From Hanstruepera neustonica (GTDB lineage Bacteria; Bacteroidota; Bacteroidia; Flavobacteriales; Flavobacteriaceae): a stretch of 64,000 nt of DNA. The stretch lies in the NCBI RefSeq assembly GCF_002895005.1, contig NZ_POWF01000011.1, positions 37,812-101,811 on the forward strand, read 5' to 3'. A model generated the notes under the pieces. That model was not told the DNA's origin. It saw only the letters and a program-made list of their open reading frames with translations, and made no database searches. Made by a program: the position numbers and the translations under genes. Below, piece by piece: positions 45,880-54,506 of this stretch. The first letter of the stretch is position 1. Each line of letters begins with the position of its first letter.

Positions 45880-46414
45880 TTTTTTTGTTTTTTAACAGTT
45901 CTTGCAATTTTACTTTTCCTCTGTATAGCTGTGTTCTTGAAGCCACTTCAGAAATGTCCAGTATTTCAGAGATTTCCTGATGATCATAGCCTTCAATTAA
46001 ATAAAGCATGACAACATATCGATACTTTTCTGATAGTGTATTGATTGCCTGTTTTACTTCATCAACTGTTACAGCATCGTCTACCAACCATTTGTCTTCA
46101 TAACTAGTATCAACAACTTTCAGGTGCACTTCTTCCAATTCAACTAAACGTTGTTTGTTGGCTTTCAAGGTGTCAATACTCGTGTTAATGACAATTCGTT
46201 TTAACCAAGCGCCAAAAGTCACTTCAGCATTGTATTGATGTAATTTCGTAAAGGCTTTTATAAAAGCATCCTGAACAACATCTTCGGCTTCAGCATCGTT
46301 TTTCATAAACCGTTTAGCCACAATATACATCCCATTGCAGTACTGGTTGTATAACTGCATTTGTGCTTTACGGTCATTGGTTTTGCATTTTTCAATAATG
46401 TCTGTTTGAAACAT
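45863..46414 (-). CDS. ECF-type RNA polymerase sigma factor
   Basis: A 183-aa sigma-70 family protein. Region 2 is in MQLYNQYCNGMYIVAKRFMK through EDVVQDAFIKAF to WLKRIVINTSID. Region 4 is in AINTLSEKYRYVVMLYLIEG then YDHQEISEILDISEVASRTQ. It likely directs transcription of its own operon (sigma, anti-sigma, DUF4097-like protein) in response to an envelope signal. I found no TAnnTTTG box upstream, which fits self-regulation but does not prove it. Confidence 0.88.
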   Translation of the reverse strand: MFQTDIIEKCKTNDRKAQMQLYNQYCNGMYIVAKRFMKNDAEAEDVVQDAFIKAFTKLHQYNAEVTFGAWLKRIVINTSIDTLKANKQRLVELEEVHLKVVDTSYEDKWLVDDAVTVDEVKQAINTLSEKYRYVVMLYLIEGYDHQEISEILDISEVASRTQLYRGKVKLQELLKNKKNGTRY

Positions 46415-46585
46415 GCTGTACTTTTGGTTTTTGATTAGTTCAACTTAAAGACGATAAAAAAAATCTAATGTTGCAAAAAGATATTTATTTTTTTAAATTA
46501 ATACTATCGGTCAAAAAAAAATGTTTAGTATTTTATTAGATAAAGCAATTGCGGTATCTTTAATCCATAAAAATTTCAGAATTAG

Positions 46586-47152
46586 ATGAATAAATTATTT
46601 AAGTGGTTTTTCGGTTTTCTTCTAGTGATTGCAATTGGTCTCTTCTGCTATTCCTATTTTGATGATAATAGCCTGTTAAAGCCCAGAAAAAGTCCTATTG
46701 ATACTGTGTCATTAGCTCAAAATGATTTACAAATGGATGTCGTATACAACAGACCCTATAAACGCGGTAGGGAAATTTTTGGCGGATTGGTACCCTATAA
46801 AGAGGTATGGCGAACAGGTGCCAATGAAGCAACCACATTTAAAACGAATAAACCCCTAAAAATCAATAATGACTCACTTCCTGCAGGAAAATATACACTT
46901 TGGACAATACCCAATGATTCCACTTGGCAAGTGATGTTTAATACCAAACAATATTCTTGGGGTGTTGATACCGAAATGAAAGCCATGCGTGAACCTGAAT
47001 TTGATATCATTAATTTGACCGTACCTGTTCAGCATATAGACAAGACCATTGAGCAGTTCACGATTGGTTTTGATAGCACTTTAGATCATTTAGCACTAAC
47101 CATGGTTTGGGATCAAACCAAAATAGCAGTTCCATTAAATACATTTGACTAA
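46586..47152 (+). CDS. DUF2911 family protein
   Basis: A 188-aa protein with an N-terminal signal or anchor segment (WFFGFLLVIAIGLFCYSYF) and a DUF2911 domain (VYNRPYKRGREIFGG, YKEVWRTGANEATTFKT, PAGKYTLWTIPNDSTWQVMF). The family is common in Bacteroidetes; its function is not known. It is divergent from the sigma gene, and its last 8 bases overlap meaB, so the two are one transcript. Confidence 0.87.
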   Translation: MNKLFKWFFGFLLVIAIGLFCYSYFDDNSLLKPRKSPIDTVSLAQNDLQMDVVYNRPYKRGREIFGGLVPYKEVWRTGANEATTFKTNKPLKINNDSLPAGKYTLWTIPNDSTWQVMFNTKQYSWGVDTEMKAMREPEFDIINLTVPVQHIDKTIEQFTIGFDSTLDHLALTMVWDQTKIAVPLNTFD

Positions 47153-48233
47153 AAAAAAGCCACATACTTCAGCTTTACATGAACGTGAAGGTGTTTCAGA
47201 TTCTGAAATCACAAACTCGCAGGCCATTGACAAAATCAAACAAAAGCGTCAATCACAACCATCATCTGAAGCCTTAATTTCAAATATCTTAAAGGGTGAT
47301 ATTACAGCATTAAGTCGTGCCATTACTCTTATTGAGAGTAAAAATCCACAACATTCAAGCACAGCTCATGAGATAATAACGGGCTGTTTACCCTTTGCAA
47401 ATAAATCGACACGAATTGGTATTACCGGAGTTCCTGGTGTTGGAAAGAGCACCTTTATAGAATCGTTTGGTAAGTATCTTTCAAAACTCGGAAAAAAAAT
47501 TGCTGTGTTAGCCATTGATCCTAGTAGTTCTGTTACTAAAGGCAGTATTTTAGGTGACAAGACCCGTATGGAAGATTTAGTAAAAGACACGAATGTCTTT
47601 ATTAGACCTTCGCCCTCGGGAGAAACCTTGGGTGGTGTCGCTCGGAAAACACGTGAAACCATTATATTATGTGAGGCGGCAGGTTTTGATACCATTATCA
47701 TAGAAACCGTAGGCGTTGGGCAAAGTGAAACTACCGTAAATGATATGGTAGATTTCTTTTTACTTTTAAAATTGGCAGGTGCCGGTGATGAGCTACAGGG
47801 TATTAAACGGGGGATTATTGAAATGGCCGACACCATAGCAATTAACAAAGCCGATGGTGATAATTTAAAAGCGGCCAAATTAGCAAAGGTTGAATTTAGT
47901 AGAGCCCTACACTTGTATCCAAAGAAAGCATCAGGATGGCAACCCAATGTCATGCTATGTAGTGCCTTAAAAAATGATGGTATTGACGCAATTTGGAGCA
48001 ATATTGAAGCTTATTTAGAGTTGACAAAAGAAAACGGTTATTTTTCAAAAAGACGTCAGGAACAAAACAAGTACTGGTTGATTCAAACTATTAAGGAGCA
48101 ATTACATCTAGCTTTCTTTGAAAATCCCACTATAAAAAAAGCCTTAACAAAGCAATTACATCTGATAGAACAAAACAAAACGACACCATTTGCCGCTGCC
48201 GATTATCTCCTTAATTTAAAAACCGATTTATAG
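47145..48233 (+). CDS. meaB: methylmalonyl-CoA mutase-associated GTPase MeaB
   Basis: A 362-aa G protein of the MeaB/ArgK family. GVPGVGKSTFIESFGKYL is the P-loop, LAIDPSSSVTKGSILGDKTR is switch I, IIETVGVGQSE is switch II and AINKADGDN is the NKxD motif. It protects and reloads B12-dependent methylmalonyl-CoA mutase. The start is taken as TTG at 47145, which overlaps the DUF2911 stop; no better ATG exists for the N-terminal tail. It converges with the epimerase gene with a 6-bp overlap. Together with the adenosyltransferase at 33022 it implies a B12-dependent mutase elsewhere. Confidence 0.93.
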   Translation: MTKKKPHTSALHEREGVSDSEITNSQAIDKIKQKRQSQPSSEALISNILKGDITALSRAITLIESKNPQHSSTAHEIITGCLPFANKSTRIGITGVPGVGKSTFIESFGKYLSKLGKKIAVLAIDPSSSVTKGSILGDKTRMEDLVKDTNVFIRPSPSGETLGGVARKTRETIILCEAAGFDTIIIETVGVGQSETTVNDMVDFFLLLKLAGAGDELQGIKRGIIEMADTIAINKADGDNLKAAKLAKVEFSRALHLYPKKASGWQPNVMLCSALKNDGIDAIWSNIEAYLELTKENGYFSKRRQEQNKYWLIQTIKEQLHLAFFENPTIKKALTKQLHLIEQNKTTPFAAADYLLNLKTDL

Positions 48234-49169
48234 AAAGTTTTCTTTGTACCAAGCCACCTGCTTCTTAACGCCATCAACCAAAGAAGTTCCAGGGTTGTAA
48301 TCCAATAATTTTCTGGCTTTATCAATGTTCGCTTTGGTGCGCCATTGATCTCCCGCTCTGGCTGCAACATGGTCCATTTTAATAGTCATACCCATAACTT
48401 CCTCGACAGCATCAATACCTTCTTGTGTGGTATGTTCAATCTCTGTCCCCAGATTAATGACTTCGCCGTTTACCAATGTTTCCTTACCAATGACACTCAC
48501 TATTCCATCTACAATGTCATCAACATATGTAAAACTTCGTAAATGTTTGGCACTTCCTTCATACAATGGAAAAGCTTCATCATTAAAACCACAGGCAATG
48601 AGTTTCGTATACATTTTTTCAGGACGTTCCCTGGGTCCAAAAACGGAATACAAGCGTAATGAGCAAGCTGGCATTTGTTTTTCACGACTTTTTTGAAGTA
48701 CTAATTGTTCGGCTGCCAATTTGGTAACACCATAATGTGAAGCTGGTTTAGGTGCCACATCTTCTGGAAAAGTGGCCTCCAATCCATATATTGACGAGGT
48801 TCCAATATTGACAAACAATTTTAAACCCTTAAGCTGTAACGCGTAATCAATTAAATTTTTGGTTGCTATTATATTATTGGAAAAGTAGTCCTCAAAACTT
48901 GAGGACGCTGAAATACCAGGTTGAGCTGCAAAATGAAAGATATATTGAATATCTTGCGGTAACTCGTTTATTAAATCTGCAGTTCGCAAATCAATTTTAA
49001 GGACTTCAATTCCTTGATTCTTAAGGGCAGATTCATTCAACTTTTTTAATTCTTCACTGTAATAGGGTGAAAAATTATCAAGACCCACAACCTCATGACC
49101 CAATTGTTTTAAACGTTCTGCCGTATGCGAACCAATAAATCCTACAGCTCCGGTAACCAGTATTTTCAT
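48228..49169 (-). CDS. NAD-dependent epimerase/dehydratase (UDP-glucuronate epimerase-like)
   Basis: A 313-aa SDR enzyme. MKILVTGAVGFIGSHTAERL is the NAD loop, GTSSIYG is the Ser/Thr region, and Y146-x3-K150 in HYGVTKLAAEQ is the catalytic pair. LDNFSPYYSEELKKLN is typical of the UDP-glucuronate 4-epimerase-like group. It may supply a sugar to a surface glycan. It is divergent from the lipid-glycosylation cassette and a single gene. The substrate is not proven. Confidence 0.8.
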   Translation of the reverse strand: MKILVTGAVGFIGSHTAERLKQLGHEVVGLDNFSPYYSEELKKLNESALKNQGIEVLKIDLRTADLINELPQDIQYIFHFAAQPGISASSSFEDYFSNNIIATKNLIDYALQLKGLKLFVNIGTSSIYGLEATFPEDVAPKPASHYGVTKLAAEQLVLQKSREKQMPACSLRLYSVFGPRERPEKMYTKLIACGFNDEAFPLYEGSAKHLRSFTYVDDIVDGIVSVIGKETLVNGEVINLGTEIEHTTQEGIDAVEEVMGMTIKMDHVAARAGDQWRTKANIDKARKLLDYNPGTSLVDGVKKQVAWYKENFL

Positions 49170-49212
49170 AAATCTATATTCTGATACAAAGAAACATTTT
49201 TTTTCTGTAAGA

Positions 49213-49241
49213 TTGGAATTCCACTAAAAAGAATACATTTG
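49213..49241 (+). promoter_or_regulatory. Bacteroidetes-type promoter of the lipid-glycosylation cassette
   Basis: TTG (49213-49215), an 18-nt spacer and TACATTTG (49234-49241) match TTG/TAnnTTTG. The expected start of transcription is near 49248, 13 nt before the ATG. Confidence 0.7.
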
Positions 49242-49260
49242 TATAACCAACACATTCAAT

Positions 49261-49977
49261 ATGGCTTACGAATTTACAATCATTGTACCTGTGTATAATG
49301 AGGAAGACAACTTACTTCGTGTTGAAAAAGAGCTTTTAGAATACTCCAAAATAGCTTCCAAAAAAACAAAGATTCTTTTCGTTAACGATGGCTCAAAAGA
49401 TAATAGTCAGACGATTATAGAGACGATAGTTGAGCGACAGGAAAATTTCAGTTATATCAGTTTTGCGGAAAATCGCGGGTTAAGTGCTGCCATCAAAGCA
49501 GGCTTTGATTACGCCAATAGCGAATTGGTAGGGTATATCGATTCCGATTTACAGACGGCTCCCGAAGACTTTAATTTACTCCTGGAGTACATTGGTGAAT
49601 ATGATTTAGTAACTGGCGTTAGAGCCAATAGAAAAGACTCGTTTGTCAAAAATATGTCTTCTACTATTGCTAATGGCATTAGGAGAGCATTTACGCATGA
49701 CGGTATGGATGATACGGGTTGTCCACTGAAAGTCATAAAAACAGAATATGCCAAACGCATTCCCATGTTTAAAGGGCTTCACCGATTTTTACCTGCTATG
49801 ATTTTACTGCAACAAGGTAAAATTATACAAATTCCCGTTCAGCATTTTCCGCGAATTGCCGGTCAGGCTAAATTTGGGCTATGGAATAGATTGATAGGTC
49901 CATTAATGGATTGTTTTGCCTATTTATGGATGAAGAAAAAGTACATTAATTATTCCGTTGCAAAACAAAGCGAATGA
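49261..49977 (+). CDS. glycosyltransferase family 2, polyprenyl-phosphate type (ArnC/DPM-like)
   Basis: A 238-aa GT-A enzyme: FTIIVPVYNEEDNLLRVEKE at the start, FVNDGSKDNSQ, and GYIDSDLQTAPEDFN with the DXD motif. It has no membrane helices of its own. The layout is that of dolichyl-phosphate mannosyltransferase/ArnC enzymes that load a sugar on undecaprenyl phosphate. It overlaps the next gene by 4 bp and is followed by an ArnT-like transferase, so it probably makes the lipid-linked donor for that enzyme. Confidence 0.87.
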   Translation: MAYEFTIIVPVYNEEDNLLRVEKELLEYSKIASKKTKILFVNDGSKDNSQTIIETIVERQENFSYISFAENRGLSAAIKAGFDYANSELVGYIDSDLQTAPEDFNLLLEYIGEYDLVTGVRANRKDSFVKNMSSTIANGIRRAFTHDGMDDTGCPLKVIKTEYAKRIPMFKGLHRFLPAMILLQQGKIIQIPVQHFPRIAGQAKFGLWNRLIGPLMDCFAYLWMKKKYINYSVAKQSE

Positions 49978-50606
49978 GTAACTGGATAATATATAGTATC
50001 GGGTTTTTTGCCCAAATCCTTTTCTCTTCTCGTTTAATAATTCAATGGCTATATTCAGAAAAACATAAACGTGTCATAACCCCAACTATATTTTGGACCT
50101 TAAGTTTAATTGCTTCACTCCTATTGTTCATTTATGGTTATTTACGTGATGATTTTGCCATTATGCTGGGTCAGGGACTGACTTATTTTATCTACATCCG
50201 TAATTTACAGTTGCAAAATGAATGGGAAAAATTTCCTAAATGGTTGCAATGGTTTATTCTATTGATGCCAACATTTGTCATTATTTATTATTTCAATAAC
50301 AATACTATTGATGTTGAAAAATTATTCAAAAATGAGGCTATTCCTTTTTGGCTATTAACGTTGGGTATTGTTTCGCAAGTAGTATTCACGTTAAGGTTCG
50401 TTTACCAATGGTTATATTCAGAAAAACAAAAACAATCATCATTACCATTAGGGTTTTGGTTATTGAGTCTAGCAGGCTCCATACTCATTTTAACCTATGC
50501 CATTTTTAGAAAAGATCCCGTATTGTTCACTGGTCATATTTTGGGAGCCATTATTTACATTCGAAATTTAATTTTAATCCATAAAGATGCTAGCCAGCCT
50601 CATTAA
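49974..50606 (+). CDS. lipid-A-disaccharide synthase N-terminal domain protein, duplicated
   Basis: A 210-aa membrane protein consisting of two copies of the LpxB N-terminal (LAB_N) domain: IIYSIGFFAQILFSSRLIIQ WLYSEK in the first half and LLTLGIVSQVVFTLRFVYQW LYSEK in the second, each with YIRNL or IYIRNLIL at the end. Single-domain relatives are thought to act in flipping or handling of lipid-linked sugars. It overlaps ArnC-like by 4 bp and ArnT-like by 20 bp. It likely helps to move the lipid-linked sugar across the membrane; this is an inference from context. Confidence 0.85.
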   Translation: MSNWIIYSIGFFAQILFSSRLIIQWLYSEKHKRVITPTIFWTLSLIASLLLFIYGYLRDDFAIMLGQGLTYFIYIRNLQLQNEWEKFPKWLQWFILLMPTFVIIYYFNNNTIDVEKLFKNEAIPFWLLTLGIVSQVVFTLRFVYQWLYSEKQKQSSLPLGFWLLSLAGSILILTYAIFRKDPVLFTGHILGAIIYIRNLILIHKDASQPH

Positions 50607-52215
50607 AAAATATCCCATACAAACACTCTGTCTAATCTTTGCGATTGTGTTGTTGCCAAATCTTCATGTTTTGGATGTCACCATTATGGAGGCTCGAAAT
50701 TTCATTACAGCACGCGAAATGATAACCGATAATAATTGGTTATTAACAACCATGAACGGTGAAGCACGCTATGAAAAACCGCCATTACCCACATGGCTTA
50801 CCGCTATATCGGGATTGATTTTTGGAATTGACAGTGTATTTGCAATGCGATTGCCTGCTGCCCTTATGGTGATACTATTGGTGACGTTTATTTATAAAAT
50901 TTCCTATAAATTAACTCATAACCAAACCTTTGCTTTTAATAATGGCTTAATATTAGGATCCTCATTTTATGTCATCGGTATTATTATAGAAGCACCCTGG
51001 GATATTTTTACCCATGCTTTAATGAGTGTTGCTATCTATTACCTCATCCTTTTATTTCAAGAATCCAAACTCTTCATAAGACACCTATTTTTAGTCAGTT
51101 TTTTTATAGGACTATCCTTTTTAAGTAAAGGACCCATTTCAATTTATGCACTATTCCTACCTTTTTTAATAGCCTACGGATTCACCTATAAATACAAACC
51201 TTTGCCAAAAAAAATATTGATAATCTTGGGGTTGTTATTACTGGGAATTGCACTTGGTGGTTGGTGGTATGTATTCGTAAGAATAAATGATCCTGAAACT
51301 TTTACGGCAATAGCTGAAAGAGAAACCGGAAACTGGAGCTCTTATAATGTGAGACCATTTTACTACTATTGGAGTTTCTTTACACAAAGTGGATTATGGA
51401 CCATTCCTGCTTTTATAAGTTTGCTCTACCCTTACTTAAAAAGTCGTGTGAATAATCTAAAAGCTTATCAATTCAGTTTGCTATGGACATTAATGGCTGT
51501 TGTGCTTCTATCTATAATTCCAGAAAAGAAATCGCGATACCTGATGCCTGTTTTAATTCCTTTATCAATCAATATTACGTTTTATATTGACTATTTGATT
51601 AGAGAATTTAAAAACATAAAGGACAAAAGAGAGACCATACCGGTTTACTTTAACTTTGGTTTGATTGGACTTATTGGACTTATTTTCGGTATTCTTGGTT
51701 ATTGGTATTTACAAGACGCCCTGACGGGCTATTGGGCAATATTTACTGTAACCGCTTTACTTCTTTTTATAATCGGTTTCTCAATTTTTAAATCATTACA
51801 ACATAAAGACCTTTCAAAAACGTTCTATCTATCGTTTAGTTTTTTTGCCATATTATTGGTAATAGGCTTACCGCTTAAAAATACGTTTTCAAGTACTGAA
51901 TACCATCCTATTGATGAGTTAAAAAAAACTGATGACAGGGCGTTATATCAATTAAATTATATAGCACCAGAATTGATTTGGCAATATGGTGCCAAAATAC
52001 CTCCCATTAAATCAGAAACAAACACTATTGAACTGCCAAAAGAAGACATCTTCGGATTACTGACTATTGGTGCCAGCCCAGAGGATTTTGAAATACTACA
52101 AAATAGTTATGAGTTTGAAAAAATCACCGTTTTTGATTTAAACCGCGTATCTAAAGATTCTCGCCAATACAAGGATCGGTTAAAAGCTAACTATTACGTA
52201 CTTACCAAAAAATAA
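50587..52215 (+). CDS. ArnT-like GT39/PMT family glycosyltransferase
   Basis: A 542-aa inner-membrane protein with about 11-12 helices. The first periplasmic loop has EARNFITAREMI with the acidic catalytic pair and NGEARYEKPPLPTWLTA, both typical of ArnT/PMT-like enzymes that use undecaprenyl-phosphate sugars. It probably adds a sugar to lipid A or to another acceptor at the outer leaflet. It is the last gene of the cassette 49261-52215; its stop abuts the convergent PAP2 gene. Confidence 0.88.
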   Translation: MLASLIKKYPIQTLCLIFAIVLLPNLHVLDVTIMEARNFITAREMITDNNWLLTTMNGEARYEKPPLPTWLTAISGLIFGIDSVFAMRLPAALMVILLVTFIYKISYKLTHNQTFAFNNGLILGSSFYVIGIIIEAPWDIFTHALMSVAIYYLILLFQESKLFIRHLFLVSFFIGLSFLSKGPISIYALFLPFLIAYGFTYKYKPLPKKILIILGLLLLGIALGGWWYVFVRINDPETFTAIAERETGNWSSYNVRPFYYYWSFFTQSGLWTIPAFISLLYPYLKSRVNNLKAYQFSLLWTLMAVVLLSIIPEKKSRYLMPVLIPLSINITFYIDYLIREFKNIKDKRETIPVYFNFGLIGLIGLIFGILGYWYLQDALTGYWAIFTVTALLLFIIGFSIFKSLQHKDLSKTFYLSFSFFAILLVIGLPLKNTFSSTEYHPIDELKKTDDRALYQLNYIAPELIWQYGAKIPPIKSETNTIELPKEDIFGLLTIGASPEDFEILQNSYEFEKITVFDLNRVSKDSRQYKDRLKANYYVLTKK

Positions 52216-52791
52216 TTACCGCATTCTAAACCGGTTTTGCAAGTACTTGTCCAATTTGTAAAATAAAAAACCAGAAAGCGCTCCAAATACCATACCGCTT
52301 ACTACATCCAACGGGTAGTGCACGCCAATATATATCCGGCTATAACCCATCAAGGCTGCCCAAAATAACATAATGAAAATAAGGTATTTGTAACGATACC
52401 GCAGCATCAATCCACTGAAAACCGCCACAGCCATAGAATTGGATGCATGTCCTGAAAAATACCCATATTCTCCACCACAGAAAGGTTTTACCAATCTTAC
52501 CAATCCCTCTAAAGCTGGATCATGACAAGGTCGTAACCGCATAACTAAAACCTTTTTAAACAAATTGGTTACCTGATCGGTAAACAACACCATCAAAAAA
52601 ATAACTACAACCGTTAGAATAAAAATTTTGGGATTGGGCATTTTAAAAATCAAAAACAACAAAACAGCATACAAGGGTATCCAGTAAAATTTAGTAGTAT
52701 AAAACATCCAAAAGGCGTCCCATGTTGTAGAGCCTAGGTTATTCAGGTGTAAAAATAGTTCAGTATCTAGTTGTAGTAATTGTTCTAACAT
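52216..52791 (-). CDS. PAP2 superfamily phosphatase, membrane-bound
   Basis: A 191-aa protein with about five helices and the PAP2 motifs: KKVLVMRLRPCHD (KX6RP), GYFSGHASNSMAVAVF (SGH) and SRIYIGVHYPLDVVSGM (SRX5HX3D). This family removes phosphate from undecaprenyl pyrophosphate or from phospholipids and lipid A. It is 2 bp from the 79-aa gene, so part of the MATE operon. It converges with, and abuts, the ArnT-like gene. Recycling of the carrier lipid or lipid A dephosphorylation are both plausible. Confidence 0.9.
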   Translation of the reverse strand: MLEQLLQLDTELFLHLNNLGSTTWDAFWMFYTTKFYWIPLYAVLLFLIFKMPNPKIFILTVVVIFLMVLFTDQVTNLFKKVLVMRLRPCHDPALEGLVRLVKPFCGGEYGYFSGHASNSMAVAVFSGLMLRYRYKYLIFIMLFWAALMGYSRIYIGVHYPLDVVSGMVFGALSGFLFYKLDKYLQNRFRMR

Positions 52792-52793
52792 GG

Positions 52794-53021
52794 TTATTCT
52801 TCGTAACGGCTTATTTCTCTATCATAAAAATCTGTTGCTTGTTGAATTAAATTTTCAGCCTCCTGCTCCAATTCTTTCTGATCATGCTGATCAAAATCCT
52901 CTAGCCATTCTACATCATCGTTTTCCAGATTAATAATGAATCTTGGGAACTCCGTATGAATTACAAATATAGAATCGGGATAATCTGTGTTATCACCCAA
53001 TAAAAATTTAGGAAAGTCCAT
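52794..53021 (-). CDS. small acidic protein of unknown function, 75 aa
   Basis: MDFPKFLLGDNTDYPDSIFV... is an acidic soluble protein without a signal peptide. I chose the ATG at 53021 since the MDFPKFLLGDN start looks like a proper N-terminus; an upstream ATG at 53033 would add four residues and overlap the MATE gene by 26 bp instead of 14. The middle part (HTEFPRFIINLENDDVEWLE) and the helix at the C-terminus are the only features. It sits between MATE and PAP2 genes. Function unknown; conservation in Flavobacteriia is suspected. Confidence 0.75.
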   Translation of the reverse strand: MDFPKFLLGDNTDYPDSIFVIHTEFPRFIINLENDDVEWLEDFDQHDQKELEQEAENLIQQATDFYDREISRYEE

Positions 53022-54393
53022 GTTTAATATCAATTAGTTTTTTGGTCAAATAATTAAATCTAATATACAATAATATTGCTGCAGTTGTAAGTCCAGCTAA
53101 CAAGCCTAGCCAGATTCCAAAACTACCCATCGTGTTTTCCTGTCCAAAATATAGACTTATCGGAAATCCTATTATCCAATAGGATATAAATGTAATCAAG
53201 GTTGGTATTTTGACGTCCTGTAAGCCACGTAAGGCACCTAGTACCACCACTTGAATACTATCACTTATTTGAAAAATTGCCGCAGCTATCAATAACTTGG
53301 AAGCTATTTGAAGTACTTCGGTATTATCAACTAGGTTCACCAGATCTTTTTCGTCTAAATATAATTTCGGTAATTCCTTATGAAATGCAAAAAACACCAA
53401 TCCGAAGAAAATAGCAAACAAAGTTCCCATTAAAAAAATGGAAAATGCAATACGTCTTAAATCCAAATACTGTTGCAATCCTTTTTGATTACCCACCCGA
53501 ATCATGGATGCCACACTTAATCCCATGGCTACCATAAATGTCATGGATGACAAATTTAATGCAATTTGATTGGCAGCCTGGGCATTTTTACCCAACAAAC
53601 CACTTAACCATATGGCGGCCGTAAAAATAGCCACTTCAAAGAACATTTGCATGGCACTTGGTGAGCCTAATGCTACTATTTTTTTAAGCATCCTATTGTC
53701 CAAAACCATTATCTTAATGTGACTCACATAAGCTTTTGATTTTTCATGACCTTTGAGCATCCACCATAAAAAAGCAACCATCACGAACCTTGAGATCAGG
53801 GTCCCATAGGCAGCCCCCACGATACCCATTTTTGGAAAACCGAACTTACCAAAAATAAGTAAGTAGTTTAAAACAACATTCACAATATTCGCCACGAGTG
53901 TCGCATACATGGGATATCTTGTCATGGACAATCCATCACCAAATTGTTTCAAAGCCTGAAAAGATACTAATGGAATTAATGAAAATGCCACCAAATCTAG
54001 GTAAGGAATTGCCAATTTTACTACCTCATCAGGTTGTTTCATTAAATACATTAAGGGTTTTGAAAAAAATACCATTAGAAACAGTACGATCCCTAAAGCT
54101 GTACACAAAAACAAACCATGTTTAAAAGCGGATTTTCCTTCCTCAAAATTCCTTTCAGCATCTGCTTCAGCCACCAAAGGCGTAATGGCCGTTGAAAAAC
54201 CAATTCCTAGAGACATGGCAATAAACATAAAACTATTTCCCAAGGACACTGCAGCTAATTCCGCTGTTCCTAATTGACCAACCATAATGTTGTCCACAAA
54301 ACTGACAAAGGTATGACCCAACATACCCAACATAACTGGTGCAGCCAATTGCCAATTGTATTTAAACTCTTTGGTGTAGTCTCTCAAAACCAT
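53008..54393 (-). CDS. MATE family efflux transporter
   Basis: A 461-aa membrane protein with about 12 helices in two halves. The first has APVMLGMLGHTFVSFVDNIM VGQLGTAELAAVSLGNS, the NorM/MATE signature, and the second has VASMIRVGNQKG. It exports drugs or metabolites by cation antiport. It is the first gene of a minus-strand operon with the small 75-aa gene and PAP2 (14-bp overlap, then 2 bp). Confidence 0.92.
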   Translation of the reverse strand: MVLRDYTKEFKYNWQLAAPVMLGMLGHTFVSFVDNIMVGQLGTAELAAVSLGNSFMFIAMSLGIGFSTAITPLVAEADAERNFEEGKSAFKHGLFLCTALGIVLFLMVFFSKPLMYLMKQPDEVVKLAIPYLDLVAFSLIPLVSFQALKQFGDGLSMTRYPMYATLVANIVNVVLNYLLIFGKFGFPKMGIVGAAYGTLISRFVMVAFLWWMLKGHEKSKAYVSHIKIMVLDNRMLKKIVALGSPSAMQMFFEVAIFTAAIWLSGLLGKNAQAANQIALNLSSMTFMVAMGLSVASMIRVGNQKGLQQYLDLRRIAFSIFLMGTLFAIFFGLVFFAFHKELPKLYLDEKDLVNLVDNTEVLQIASKLLIAAAIFQISDSIQVVVLGALRGLQDVKIPTLITFISYWIIGFPISLYFGQENTMGSFGIWLGLLAGLTTAAILLYIRFNYLTKKLIDIKHGLS

Positions 54394-54506
54394 AGCGCAA
54401 AAGTAGTGTATTCCTTTTGTTTTATACAGTTAACATTTTATAGATTAACAAAGTCTTAAGAATGATGCCTGAATGTATTTAGTATCTTGTTTTAAAAGTT
54501 CATATT

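Noticed and set aside
47366..48001. 211-codon minus-strand frame inside meaB
   Set aside because: MeaB on the plus strand has all G-protein motifs; the antisense frame is a by-product of codon use.
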